Assembly: GCA_029213165.1 (NCBI GenBank)
Contig: JARGNO010000030.1
Coordinates: 1-44,391, forward strand
Direction of reading: 5' to 3'
DNA: 44,391 nucleotides
Source of the DNA: Minwuia sp.
GTDB taxonomy: Bacteria > Pseudomonadota > Alphaproteobacteria > Minwuiales > Minwuiaceae
This document shows, one piece after another, positions 18,788 to 28,063 of this stretch. Under the pieces are notes generated by a model. It was given only the letters and a program-made list of their open reading frames with translations, had not been told where the DNA came from and did no database searches. Both the position numbers and the translations under genes were made by a program. Within the stretch, counting starts at the first letter, position 1. Each line of letters begins with the position of its first letter.

Positions 18788-19285
18788 ATGAACACCGAAC
18801 TCGTGACCTGGGGCCTGCTTGCGCTTGCCATGGCAAGCGCGCTGGTGGCGGGCGTCTTTCTCACCTTCTCCGATCTTGTCATGCCGTCGCTTCGCCGTGC
18901 CGACGCGGCGGCGGGCAGCGCGGCGATGCAACTCATCAACCGGACAGTCTATCGCTCCGTCTTCCTTGTGCTTCTGATGGCAATGGTGCCGGTTTCGGTC
19001 GTCGTTGCCATCGGTGCGCCTCTCCTCTCGGTGGGGGAGGCTACACCCTGGCTGGTCGTCGCCGGCGGTCTCTATGTCTTCGGTGTCTTCGGGACGACGG
19101 CGGTCGGCAATGTCCCGATGAACCAGACCCTGGACCGGATGCCCCTTGCCGGTGCCGAGGCACAGGCCTACTGGCCGGGCTATGTCCGTGGCTGGTTGCC
19201 ACTGAACCACCTGCGGACGCTCACCTCTGCCGGTGCTGCAGCCTGTTACATGATCGCGGCCGTGCTGCTGGCGCAGGGCGGCTGA
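18788..19285 (+). CDS. DUF1772 membrane protein
   Basis: A 165-residue protein with four hydrophobic segments, at about residues 7-27, 57-78, 85-105 and 145-162. The pattern FLTFSDLVMPSLRR and the NVPMNQ...YWPGYVRGWLPLNHLRT segment match the DUF1772 (anthrone oxygenase-like) family. The ATG at 18788 gives a clean membrane N-terminus. It is the second gene behind the double operator and ends two bases from the convergent ABC exporter. Its reaction is unknown. Confidence 0.78.
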   Translation: MNTELVTWGLLALAMASALVAGVFLTFSDLVMPSLRRADAAAGSAAMQLINRTVYRSVFLVLLMAMVPVSVVVAIGAPLLSVGEATPWLVVAGGLYVFGVFGTTAVGNVPMNQTLDRMPLAGAEAQAYWPGYVRGWLPLNHLRTLTSAGAAACYMIAAVLLAQGG

Positions 19286-19287
19286 GT

Positions 19288-21153
19288 TCAGGCGACCTCT
19301 TCCCGGGCCAGGAAGCCACCGGACTGCCTGGCCCAGAGTTCGGCGTAGAGGCCATCACGGCGGATCAGTTCGGCATGGGTGCCCTGTTCGATGATCTGGC
19401 CCTGATCCATCACCACCAGCCTGTCCATGGCGGCTATCGTTGACAGGCGGTGGGCAATGGCAAGTACGGTCTTGCCTTCCATCAGGTTGTAGAGGCTTTG
19501 CTGGATGGCGGCCTCGACCTCCGAGTCCAGGGCGCTGGTGGCTTCGTCCAGGATCAGGATCGGCGCGTCCTTCAGCAGGACACGGGCAATGGCGACGCGC
19601 TGGCGCTGGCCCCCGGACAGCTTTACGCCCCGCTCTCCCACATGGGCGTCATAGCTCCTGTTGCCCTTCAGGTCCTCCAGTTCGGAGATGAAGTCATGGG
19701 CCTCCGCCTTGCGTGCCGCAGCGATCACCTGTTCCCGCGTGGCATCGGCACGGCCATAGGCGATGTTCTCCGCCACGGTCCTGTGCAGCAGGGACGTGTC
19801 CTGCGTGACCATGCCGATGGCGGCCCGCAGGCTGTCCTGCTGGACGCCCGCAATATCCTGGCCGTCGATCAGGATGCGCCCACCTTCCAGGTCATGGAAC
19901 CTGAGCAGCAGGTTCACCAGCGTGGATTTGCCGGCACCGGATCGGCCGACCAGCCCGACCTTCTCGCCCGGTCTGATGGTCAGTGACAGGCCATCGATCA
20001 CGTTGGTGGTCTGTTCAGGCAGTACCTTGCCGTAGTTGAAGCGGATGTCCTGCCAGACGATTTCGCCGGTCCGCACCTCCAGGGGCTTCGCGTCGGGTCG
20101 GTCCACGACACTGCGTGCCTGCGCGATGGTATCGACGCCATCCATCACGACGCCGATGTTCTCGAACAGGCCTGCAACCTCCCACATGATCCATGTGGAC
20201 ATGCCGATGAGGCGCAGCACAAGGCCAACCGCGAAGGCGATGGCGCCGGTGGTGATCAGGTCGCCGGTCCAGAGGCCGATGGCCGTGGCACCGATGCTGA
20301 AGATCAGCAGCGCGTTCAGGAACGTCAGGGTGACGGACAGGCCGGTCGAAAGCCGCATCTGGCGGTAGACGGTGCCAAGGAAACGGGTCATGCCCTTGCG
20401 GGCGTACTGGTCCTCGTATCGTGAATCCGCGAACATCTTGACTGTGCCGATATGGGTATAGCTGTCGACGACACGGCCCGTCACATCGGCGCGGGCGTCT
20501 GCCTGTGCCCTGGATACCTGGGCCAGCTTCGGAATGTAGATCCGCAGGATAATGGCGTATCCCACCAGCCAGCCGAGCATCGGCAGTGCCAGCCGCCAGT
20601 CGGAACTGGCAAACAGCACCAGGGCGCTGACGAAATAGACCGCCACATACAGCAGGATCTCCGACATCTTCAGCACCACCTCGCGCACGGCCAGTGCCGT
20701 CTGCATCATGCGCGCGGCAATCCGGCCCGCGAAGTCGTCCTGATAGAAGGCCATGCTTTGGCGCAGCAGGTACCGATGTGCCACCCAGCGCGTCCGCATG
20801 GCGAAGTTGCCGTAGAGTCCCTGATGGCTGATCGACTCTCCGATCAGGTCGAGCAGGGGGTAGAGGACGACGACCATCAGGCCGACAAGGATCAGTGACG
20901 TACCATGTTCGGACCAGAGGCGGTCCGGCGTCGTCGCGGTGAGCCAGTCAACGATGTTGCCAAGCATCGAGAACATCAGAACCTCCACCACCGCGATGGA
21001 AATCGCGAAGCAGGAACTTGCGAGGATCAGTGGCAGGAAGGGTCTGGTGAAATACCACACGAAACCGGCCAGCCGTGACGGCGGCTGGTCCGGTGATGAA
21101 TCCGGGAAGACGTCGACCCGCGATTCCAGCCAGTCATAGAAACGCGAAATCAT
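19288..21153 (-). CDS. ABC exporter, fused membrane and ATPase domains (MsbA-like)
   Basis: A 621-residue half-transporter. The six-helix membrane domain spans about residues 35-335; the ATPase domain has Walker A GRSGAGKST (403-411), signature LSGGQRQR near 520, Walker B ILILDEATSALDS and H-loop AIAHRLST. Helical organisation suggests a homodimer in the inner membrane that moves lipids, peptides or drugs; the substrate cannot be told. It is a single gene, divergent from uup, with 123 bases between them. Confidence 0.9.
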   Translation of the reverse strand: MISRFYDWLESRVDVFPDSSPDQPPSRLAGFVWYFTRPFLPLILASSCFAISIAVVEVLMFSMLGNIVDWLTATTPDRLWSEHGTSLILVGLMVVVLYPLLDLIGESISHQGLYGNFAMRTRWVAHRYLLRQSMAFYQDDFAGRIAARMMQTALAVREVVLKMSEILLYVAVYFVSALVLFASSDWRLALPMLGWLVGYAIILRIYIPKLAQVSRAQADARADVTGRVVDSYTHIGTVKMFADSRYEDQYARKGMTRFLGTVYRQMRLSTGLSVTLTFLNALLIFSIGATAIGLWTGDLITTGAIAFAVGLVLRLIGMSTWIMWEVAGLFENIGVVMDGVDTIAQARSVVDRPDAKPLEVRTGEIVWQDIRFNYGKVLPEQTTNVIDGLSLTIRPGEKVGLVGRSGAGKSTLVNLLLRFHDLEGGRILIDGQDIAGVQQDSLRAAIGMVTQDTSLLHRTVAENIAYGRADATREQVIAAARKAEAHDFISELEDLKGNRSYDAHVGERGVKLSGGQRQRVAIARVLLKDAPILILDEATSALDSEVEAAIQQSLYNLMEGKTVLAIAHRLSTIAAMDRLVVMDQGQIIEQGTHAELIRRDGLYAELWARQSGGFLAREEVA

Positions 21154-21276
21154 GCAGGCAGGCTCCAGCGGCGAATGGGGTCGGACAAGTCAGTCCGATC
21201 TATCTAGCCATCTGAGTGACTTTCTCAAGCGTGGTGCTCTTCCATCGGAGGGTCACTGGCCTTAAGACTGCGCGCC

Positions 21277-23097
21277 ATGGCACCACCACTTCTGCATCTG
21301 CGCGACGTACACCTGACCTTCGGCGGCAAGCCCCTGCTCGACGGTGCGGAGATCGTCGTCTCCGCGGGGGAGCGGGTGTCGCTGGTCGGGCGCAATGGCT
21401 CCGGCAAGTCCACCCTGCTGAAGATCGTTGCCGGCATCGTGCAGGCGGACAGCGCGGATTCCTTCCTGCAACCGGGCACCACGCTGCGCTACCTGCCGCA
21501 GGAGCCGGATCTGTCCGGCCACGCGACGGTACTGGATTTCGTGACCGACGGGCTGGCACCGGGCGATGATCCCTATCGGGCGATTTCCCTGCTGGAACAG
21601 CTGGGTCTCGGCGAGACTGCCGATCCGGCGCATCTGTCGGGCGGGGAGGCGCGCCGCGCGGCGCTGGCGCGGGTGCTGGCACCGTCACCGGACATCCTGC
21701 TGCTTGACGAGCCGACGAACCATCTTGACCTGCCTGCCATCGAGTGGCTGGAGGCGGAACTGAAGTCGATGCGCTCCGCCATGGTGCTGATCAGTCATGA
21801 CCGGCGCTTTCTGGAGAATCTCTCCGGCACCACGATCTGGCTGGACCGGGGGCGGACGCGGCGACTGGACCGGGGCTTCGCCGCCTTCGAGAGTTGGCGT
21901 GACGAGGTGCTGGAGGCGGAGGAGCAGGAACTTCACCGCCTCGACCGCAAGATCGTCTCCGAGACGGAATGGTTGCACAAGGGTGTGACCGCCCGGCGCA
22001 AGCGCAACATGGGACGGCTCAGGAACCTGCACGCGCTGCGGTCGGAGCGACGCAACTTCGAGCGCGCGCAGGGCAATGTGCGCATGGCGGCAGCGGAGGC
22101 GGAGCGTTCGGGCAAGCTGGTGGCCGAGGCAAAGGGTGTGAGCCGTGCCTGGGGTGATACGCCGCCCGTGGTGCGCGATCTGGACCTGCGGCTGCTGCGC
22201 GGCGAGACACTGGCGATTGTCGGACCGAACGGGGCGGGCAAGACCACCCTGCTGCGGCTGCTGACAGGCGAGATCGAGCCGGACAGCGGCACGGTGCGGC
22301 TGGGCACGGCACTGGAAACCGCCAGCCTGGACCAGCGCCGGGAGAGCCTTTCGCCGGACTGGAGCCTGATGGATGCGCTGACCGGTGGCGGCGGCGATGC
22401 GGTGATGGTCAATGGCCAGTCACGGCATGTGGTCAGCTACATGAAGGACTTCCTGTTCGATCCGAAGCAGATGCGCACCCCGATCCATGCCCTGTCGGGC
22501 GGGGAGAGGGGGCGGCTGATGCTGGCGCGGGCGCTGGCGCGGCCATCGAACCTGCTGATCCTGGACGAACCGACAAACGATCTGGATATCGAGACGCTGG
22601 ACCTGCTGCAGGAACTGCTCGGGGACTATGGCGGCACCGTGCTGCTGGTCAGCCATGACCGCGACTTCATCGACCGCGTTGCGGATGCGGTTCTGGTGGC
22701 GGAAGGGGATGGTGTCTGGCAACGCTATCCCGGCGGATATTCCGACATGCTGACCCAGCGCGGCAAACGACCGGAGAAGGTCACCGCGACCGCTGCGCGT
22801 GCCGCGCCAAGGGCAAGGTCCACGCCGAAGGCAATGCCACAGCGGCGCAAGCTGTCGTTCAAGCAGCAGCACGCACTGGACACCCTGCCGGGCCGGATCG
22901 CGGAACTGGAGCAGGAAATGGAAACCCTGACGCAGGAACTGGCTGATGCCGGACTGTTCAGGCGAGACCCGGACCGGTTCCAGGCGGCGACCGACCGGCT
23001 CGGCGCCGCGGAAGCGGAGAAGGAGTTGGCGGAGGAAAGCTGGCTTGAGCTGGAGATGCTGCGAGAGGAAATAGACGCCGAGAGGCAAGCCGGGTGA
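21277..23097 (+). CDS. uup: ABC-F ATPase Uup
   Basis: A 606-residue soluble protein with two ABC domains and no membrane part. Walker A motifs are at 38-46 (GRNGSGKST) and 316-324 (GPNGAGKTT); both signatures read LSGGE, and Walker B regions are LLLDEPTNHLDL and LILDEPTNDLDI. A basic linker (about 225-285) and a C-terminal coiled coil (about 535-606, rich in Glu and Gln) are typical of Uup, which acts on ribosomes and branched DNA. Its last bases overlap the start of the phosphatase gene. Confidence 0.92.
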   Translation: MAPPLLHLRDVHLTFGGKPLLDGAEIVVSAGERVSLVGRNGSGKSTLLKIVAGIVQADSADSFLQPGTTLRYLPQEPDLSGHATVLDFVTDGLAPGDDPYRAISLLEQLGLGETADPAHLSGGEARRAALARVLAPSPDILLLDEPTNHLDLPAIEWLEAELKSMRSAMVLISHDRRFLENLSGTTIWLDRGRTRRLDRGFAAFESWRDEVLEAEEQELHRLDRKIVSETEWLHKGVTARRKRNMGRLRNLHALRSERRNFERAQGNVRMAAAEAERSGKLVAEAKGVSRAWGDTPPVVRDLDLRLLRGETLAIVGPNGAGKTTLLRLLTGEIEPDSGTVRLGTALETASLDQRRESLSPDWSLMDALTGGGGDAVMVNGQSRHVVSYMKDFLFDPKQMRTPIHALSGGERGRLMLARALARPSNLLILDEPTNDLDIETLDLLQELLGDYGGTVLLVSHDRDFIDRVADAVLVAEGDGVWQRYPGGYSDMLTQRGKRPEKVTATAARAAPRARSTPKAMPQRRKLSFKQQHALDTLPGRIAELEQEMETLTQELADAGLFRRDPDRFQAATDRLGAAEAEKELAEESWLELEMLREEIDAERQAG

Positions 23098-24533
23098 TGG
23101 CCGCCCGCGACCAGGAATCGGGCACACCCCGCAATCTGGCGCAGGCGGACGATACGGTGCATTTGCCGACACTGGCGGGCGAACTGCGGGCGCAGCAGGA
23201 AATCGCGATGCAGCGGCTGACGCCCGGTATCGTCATCGTCCTGTACGCATTCGCCGCCCTGGGGATCGGCAAGTACTGGGTCCACATCCCGCTGGCAGGC
23301 GGCGCAATCTGGGTCGGTATCCTGACGATCCTGCTCTCACTCAGTCTTCTCAGGTTCTGGCGGCAACGGACCGGGCGGCCGGCCCTGGTCAGTGGGGCGG
23401 CATTCAGGCGGGCCACCCTGCTCTGGGCCGCAGCCGTCGGATGCCATTTTGCTTGGGCCGTCGTCTTCGTCATGCCGCTGGATGATTCCGTGGGGCGCAC
23501 GACCTTCGCGGTGATGGCACTGTGTCTCGCGGGGATGACCCTGGCCTCTACCTACATGGTGCCACGGATGACCATCGCCTTTCTCGGGCCGATGATTGCC
23601 GCCTCGCTCTATGGCGCGCTGACCGGCGATCCGGCAGTTTCGGCCTTGCAGAAGATCATGACGGCGATCGGGTTTGTCGTCACGGCGTCAATCGTTGTCC
23701 GCATGAACTGGCTGATCTTCCGCGCCGGGGTGCGTGTCATGGTAGACAGGGAAGCGCATCGCATGGAGGTCATGCAGCGCCGGTCCGAAATGGCGGCGGC
23801 CAGTCGTATCCAGCTTCGCCTGCTGCCCGAACCGGGGAACCTCTCAAGGGGGGATGCCCGGTTCGGCCTCGCTGTCACCCATCGCTCGGCGGAGGAGATG
23901 ACAGGTGACCTATACGATTTCTTCATGATCGACGACCACCGGCTGTTCTTCATGGTCGGCGATGTCTGTGGCAAGGGCGTCACTTCCAGCCTGCTCATGG
24001 CCATGACCAAGGTGATGATGAAAAGTGCCGTACTGCGTCAGGACCGCGCCATCGGCGACGTGGTGGGGGAAGTCAGTCGCGAGTTGCTGCGCGAGGAACA
24101 TGACAGCCAGTTCGTGACATGCTTCGCCGGTATTCTCGACGCCAGAAGCGGTGTCGTCGATTTCTGCAACGCGGGCCACGAGCCTGCACGCATCATTGCG
24201 GTGGACAGTACAGCACCGACACACAGCCCACGCGTTGGCGGGCCTCCGCTCTGTGCCTTCGAGGACATGGAGTACGAAAGCGGCCAGATATTCCTGACAC
24301 CCGGTGCGACCCTGCTGATCGTCACCGACGGCGTGACCGAAGCCCTGAACACCCATCGCGACGAGTTCGGCGGTGAACGGCTGGATCGGGCCGTCACACG
24401 AACACCGCACAATGCAGGGATCGAGGCGATGCTGGACGGGATCAACAGGTCCATCGGTGAATTCGTCGGCGATCAGGGCCAGTCCGACGACCTGACGATG
24501 CTCGCGCTGCGCTGGAATGGACCTTCAGCCTGA
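23094..24533 (+). CDS. Membrane-anchored SpoIIE-type serine phosphatase
   Basis: A 479-residue protein with about six hydrophobic segments between residues 43 and 215, a short coiled stretch (VDREAHRMEVMQRRSEMAAA), then a PP2C-like SpoIIE/RsbU domain (about 245-475). Metal-ligand motifs are visible: EEMTGDLYDFF, VGDVCGKGVTSSLLMA, NAGHEPARI, VTDGVTEALN and QSDDLTMLAL. Such proteins usually dephosphorylate anti-anti-sigma factors, but no partner STAS or kinase gene is nearby. The start is GTG 23094 or ATG 23097, overlapping the uup stop, so the two are coupled. Confidence 0.88.
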   Translation: MMAARDQESGTPRNLAQADDTVHLPTLAGELRAQQEIAMQRLTPGIVIVLYAFAALGIGKYWVHIPLAGGAIWVGILTILLSLSLLRFWRQRTGRPALVSGAAFRRATLLWAAAVGCHFAWAVVFVMPLDDSVGRTTFAVMALCLAGMTLASTYMVPRMTIAFLGPMIAASLYGALTGDPAVSALQKIMTAIGFVVTASIVVRMNWLIFRAGVRVMVDREAHRMEVMQRRSEMAAASRIQLRLLPEPGNLSRGDARFGLAVTHRSAEEMTGDLYDFFMIDDHRLFFMVGDVCGKGVTSSLLMAMTKVMMKSAVLRQDRAIGDVVGEVSRELLREEHDSQFVTCFAGILDARSGVVDFCNAGHEPARIIAVDSTAPTHSPRVGGPPLCAFEDMEYESGQIFLTPGATLLIVTDGVTEALNTHRDEFGGERLDRAVTRTPHNAGIEAMLDGINRSIGEFVGDQGQSDDLTMLALRWNGPSA

Positions 24534-24548
24534 TCCAGGCACTCACCC

Positions 24549-25022
24549 TCAGTTCATCGGAATCAGGTTGAGATCCTGGTTGGTGCGGTCGAACAGCCTT
24601 ATGGCCGCGTCGGTGGCTCCTTCATACCGTTCCGTCCGGGCATCCGGCGGGGCCACCTGCTGATGATGACTGGAATGCGGGGTGTAGAAGGTCTCGGTGG
24701 TGTTGCTGCCCCGCGACCGCCGGGTGCTGTAATAGACGTCCAGCCTGTCGTGACAGCCATCGAACTTCCAGACCGAGCGCACACGGACGAAGATCCTTGT
24801 CCTGATCGGTGGGCGAGCCTGGCGCTGGGCCAGCTTGCGCGAAATGGCATCCGCCAGAAAGCTGCCGTTCAGGGCGCAAGGCGCGCCGCCTTCGGTGTAG
24901 ACGGTAACATCGGGGCGATAGGTTCCACCCTGCTGCGCCATTGATGCCGTCACCATCACCGTCAGCGCGAAAGCGAGCAGTCCCGTCAGGCCGGTCAGCA
25001 ACGGATTGAAACGTGCGTTCAT
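24549..25022 (-). CDS. Secreted protein of unknown function
   Basis: A 157-residue protein with a signal peptide (hydrophobic residues about 8-27, likely cut after SMA or AQQ). The mature part has only two cysteines, C49 (GGAPCALNG) and C90 (KFDGCHDRL), likely a disulfide, and a basic, serine- and histidine-rich middle. No family is recognised. The ATG at 25022 is chosen because the signal peptide follows directly; the open frame reaches 25214 but would run into the divergent MFS gene. It is convergent with the phosphatase gene (15 bases apart). Confidence 0.68.
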   Translation of the reverse strand: MNARFNPLLTGLTGLLAFALTVMVTASMAQQGGTYRPDVTVYTEGGAPCALNGSFLADAISRKLAQRQARPPIRTRIFVRVRSVWKFDGCHDRLDVYYSTRRSRGSNTTETFYTPHSSHHQQVAPPDARTERYEGATDAAIRLFDRTNQDLNLIPMN

Positions 25023-25041
25023 CGCTGAAGCTTGCCTGCGG

Positions 25042-25081
25042 CATGTCGCATTTGGCAATGGGGGGCTGTGCCATGTGGCAT
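25042..25081. promoter_or_regulatory. Direct repeat in intergenic region upstream of MFS gene
   Basis: CATGTCGCAT (25042-25051) and CATGTGGCAT (25072-25081) are spaced exactly 30 bases apart, about three helical turns, and each contains ATG-N3-CAT. It lies between two divergent genes and may be a regulator site; no regulator is obvious. Confidence 0.3.
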
Positions 25082-25159
25082 GGCTCCGTCCGGTGCAGCG
25101 CGCTATAACGACCAGCAGTTGATCGCCGGGACAACCGGCGGCGGGTCGAGGAGACGTCA

Positions 25160-26437
25160 GTGAACGGTTCAGATACAGCAGCGCCCGTCGCGGCAGACGG
25201 GGCGGAGCAGACACGCGCGCAATGGATACGCATCATCGTGATCGTGTTCCTGCCTTTCGCGTCGGGCTATTTCCTTTCCTATCTCTATCGCGCCCTGCCA
25301 TCGCTGATCGGTGATCGCGTACGACACGATCTGGCGCTGGATGCCGATGTGCTGGGCCTTGTCGGTGCTGCCTATTTCCTGGCCTTCGGGCTGGCCCAGC
25401 TGCCGCTTGGCATGATGCTGGACCGGTTCGGGCCGCGGCGCTGTCAGTCGGTGCTGCTGCTGATTGCCGCCTCGGGTGCCGTGGTCTTCGGACTGGGTGA
25501 GAATGCCGAGACGCTGGTCATCGGCCGGGCCATGATCGGCCTCGGCTGCGCGGGCGGCCTGATGGGCTCCCTGAAGGCTATCACGCTCTGGTTCCCGCAG
25601 TCGCGCTGGCCGCTGGTCAACGGCTGTCTGCTGGGCCTTGGCGGTCTTGGTGCGCTGACCGCCACGACGCCGGTGGAGTTTCTGCTGGGTGACGTCGGCC
25701 TGGGCTGGCAGGAACTGTTCTTCTACATCGCTGCCGCGACCGTCGCTGCTGCAATGCTAATCTTCGTCGTGGTCCCGGAAAAGCCGGGCAGCACCTCCCC
25801 CATTCCCTTCCGGGAGTTGCTCGGCAGCCTGCGCCGGATCTACAGCAGTCGCTTCTTCTGGCGCATCGCGCCGATTGCGGTGCTGACCATGTCGACCGGC
25901 ATGGCGATCCATACCCAGTGGGCGGGGCTGTGGCTGAAGGATGTGGCCGGATTCGAACAGGCTGGCGTTGCTGTCTATCTGCAGACCCTCTCCATCGCGC
26001 TGACCGTCGGTTTCGTGGCCGGCGGCGTGGTCGCGGATGTTCTCACCCGGCGCGGCGTGCCCCTGGGCATGGTGATGGGGGGCGGGGTGCTGGGCCTGCT
26101 GCTGGCGCAGGGCTCCATCGCCATGGAGGTTGATCCGCAGGCGCATTGGCCCTGGATCCTGCTGGGCCTGAGTTCCAACATCTCCGCCCTGGCGTTCCCG
26201 CTGTTGTGCGGACGCTTCGATCTGAAACTGGCCGGGCGGGTGAACACAGCGCTGAACGTGTTCGTCTTCATCGGCGTCTTCGCCACCGCCTCCGGCATTG
26301 GCTGGGTGATCGACCAGTATCCGCGTACGGTGCTGGGCGGCTATGCCAGCGAGGGGTATCAGGTGGGGCTGCTGACCATCATCGCGGCAGAAGTACTTGC
26401 ATTCCTATGGTTCTTGGTCCCTGACAGGGGAAAGTGA
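25160..26437 (+). CDS. MFS transporter
   Basis: A 425-residue major facilitator with about 12 hydrophobic segments. The loop-2 motif is LGMMLDRFGPRRCQS, and the first segment FASGYFLSYLYRALPSLIGD resembles nitrate/nitrite-porter-like and anion:cation symporter members. The GTG start at 25160 has GAGGAG seven bases upstream. An SDR gene follows after 18 bases, so the transporter may supply or export the substrate of that enzyme. Substrate unknown. Confidence 0.88.
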   Translation: MNGSDTAAPVAADGAEQTRAQWIRIIVIVFLPFASGYFLSYLYRALPSLIGDRVRHDLALDADVLGLVGAAYFLAFGLAQLPLGMMLDRFGPRRCQSVLLLIAASGAVVFGLGENAETLVIGRAMIGLGCAGGLMGSLKAITLWFPQSRWPLVNGCLLGLGGLGALTATTPVEFLLGDVGLGWQELFFYIAAATVAAAMLIFVVVPEKPGSTSPIPFRELLGSLRRIYSSRFFWRIAPIAVLTMSTGMAIHTQWAGLWLKDVAGFEQAGVAVYLQTLSIALTVGFVAGGVVADVLTRRGVPLGMVMGGGVLGLLLAQGSIAMEVDPQAHWPWILLGLSSNISALAFPLLCGRFDLKLAGRVNTALNVFVFIGVFATASGIGWVIDQYPRTVLGGYASEGYQVGLLTIIAAEVLAFLWFLVPDRGK

Positions 26438-26455
26438 CGTGAGAGGGAGGACATC

Positions 26456-27244
26456 ATGATTGATCTCAAGGGCCAGGCGGCCATCGTTACAGGATCGGCC
26501 ACCGGCGTTGGTGCCGCCGTCGCGCGGGCATTGGCAGCGGACGGCTGCAATGTCGTTGTCAACTATACCCGCAGCGAGAAGGAGGCGCAGGAGACCGCGC
26601 AGGCCTGCCGCGATCTGGGGGTCGAGGCGATCACGGTCCAGGCCAATGTGGCGGAGGACGCGGACTGCAAGAAGCTCGTCGATGCCGCTGTCGACAAGTG
26701 GGGCAAGCTCAATCACGTGGTCAACAACGCGGGCACGACCAAGTTCGCCGACCAGAACGACCTGTCTGCCCTGACTGCGCAGGATTTCCAGGACATCTAT
26801 GCCGTCAACGTCATCGGCCCCTACCAGATGGCGAAATGGGCGGAGCCGCACCTGCGATCTGCTGGCAAGGCCTCCATCACCAATGTCTCGTCCATCGCGG
26901 GCGTCACCGGTATCGGGTCCAGCATGGCCTATGCGGCGTCGAAGGGGGCGCTGAACACCATGACCATGTCGCTCGCCCGCTCGCTGGGGCCGGAGATCCG
27001 GGTGAACACGATCTGTCCGGGCATGATCCAGTCCCGCTGGCTGGAGAATGGCATGGGCAAGGAGAAGTATGACCAGTTGCTCGCCAACCAGCAGCGGTCG
27101 TTGCCGCTGCAGCGGGTTTCGACACCGGAGGACAATGCGGAGATCATTCTCTGGCTGATCAAGGGTTCCGAACTGGTGACGGGTGAGTTCGTGATGGTCG
27201 ATGGCGGTGCCCACCTCGGGTTCTCGCTGGCCATGGCGCGATAG
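26456..27244 (+). CDS. Short-chain dehydrogenase/reductase
   Basis: A 262-residue classical SDR. The cofactor loop is TGSATGVG (residues 12-19), the NNAG motif is at 90-93, and the catalytic set is N119, S146, Y159 and K163 (AYAASKGAL). The acidic or basic selector after strand 2 is N-Y-T-R-S, which hints at NADPH. The C-terminus ends VMVDGGAHLG, as in FabG-like oxidoreductases. GGGAGG precedes the ATG. It is cotranscribed with the MFS gene. Alcohol or ketone substrate unknown. Confidence 0.9.
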   Translation: MIDLKGQAAIVTGSATGVGAAVARALAADGCNVVVNYTRSEKEAQETAQACRDLGVEAITVQANVAEDADCKKLVDAAVDKWGKLNHVVNNAGTTKFADQNDLSALTAQDFQDIYAVNVIGPYQMAKWAEPHLRSAGKASITNVSSIAGVTGIGSSMAYAASKGALNTMTMSLARSLGPEIRVNTICPGMIQSRWLENGMGKEKYDQLLANQQRSLPLQRVSTPEDNAEIILWLIKGSELVTGEFVMVDGGAHLGFSLAMAR

Positions 27245-27281
27245 CCCGCGCAGCCGCTACTCGACGAAGGTTGCAGTTGGT

Positions 27282-27314
27282 GTCACTCTGGGTTGCATGC
27301 TGATCTGGAGTGAC
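27282..27314 (+). promoter_or_regulatory. Inverted repeat overlapping the ribosome site of the lipoprotein operon
   Basis: GTCACTC (27282-27288) and GAGTGAC (27308-27314) are perfect 7-base arms around 19 bases. The right arm contains part of GGAG (27307-27310), the best ribosome-site match before ATG 27323. It could be an operator or an RNA hairpin that hides the ribosome site. Confidence 0.35.
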
Positions 27315-27322
27315 CCGAGACC

Positions 27323-28063
27323 ATGAAACCGATCCTGCTGCCTGTCGTTGCATTGATGCTGATGGGCCTGGCAAGCTGCCAGACCACCACCGGCGTTCCG
27401 GAGCCGCGGGAAGCCCGGGTGACCGCTGCCGTTGCCGGCACAACGCCCCTGCGCATCGAACTGGACGGCAACTATTGTCTGGTGCCGCGCGGGCGCTATG
27501 CCAATGATTTCGAGGGGCGGATATGGGCGGCATTCGACGCGGCGGGGGGCAATTGGCGCAAGGTCGCCTATTTCATCAGTTGCAGTGACTATCAGGCGAT
27601 CCAGTCCAGCGTCATCCTGAAGCTCGCGGCCGAGGGCGAAGTCTCGGTCTTCATGCCCGATGGCGCGCCGAAGCGGTTCGAGGGCGGTCGGGCGACCTAC
27701 ATCGATGCGATCATCAAGGCATGGGATGACCTTGACGTCACCGAGGATGGCAAGGAGACACAGCGGAAGCTGGAGGAATTCTTCGCGAGCAGGGGGAGTC
27801 ACAAGTCCCGCCGCGTCGAAGGAGATGCCCGGATGGAACTGGTCGGCAGTGATACATATGCCGCCTACTTTCGCCTTCCTTACCGTCACGTGCTGTCCGG
27901 CAGCTCCCGTGACCTGGTTCAGGTCTTCGCCAAGACCGTGGTTGATGGCCTGCAGGTCCAGATTTCCTTCACAACAGACCGCAGCACCCAGGCCGAGATC
28001 CGTGCCCTGGATGTCGTGAAGCGCCTGACCTACGGCCTGTTCGACGAAGAGGCTTCGATTTGA
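27323..28063 (+). CDS. Lipoprotein of the GYC-Cys family, member 1
   Basis: A 246-residue predicted lipoprotein: signal MKPILLPVVALM and lipobox LASC with the lipidated cysteine C19. It shares with the next three genes a G-N-[YF]-C type motif (DGNYC, C52) followed by a second cysteine 35 residues later (C87, FISCSD), probably a disulfide. The rest is mixed alpha/beta without a recognised domain. It is the first gene of a five-gene plus-strand run and starts 78 bases after the SDR gene. Its stop overlaps the next start (TTGA). No named family recognised. Confidence 0.72.
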   Translation: MKPILLPVVALMLMGLASCQTTTGVPEPREARVTAAVAGTTPLRIELDGNYCLVPRGRYANDFEGRIWAAFDAAGGNWRKVAYFISCSDYQAIQSSVILKLAAEGEVSVFMPDGAPKRFEGGRATYIDAIIKAWDDLDVTEDGKETQRKLEEFFASRGSHKSRRVEGDARMELVGSDTYAAYFRLPYRHVLSGSSRDLVQVFAKTVVDGLQVQISFTTDRSTQAEIRALDVVKRLTYGLFDEEASI

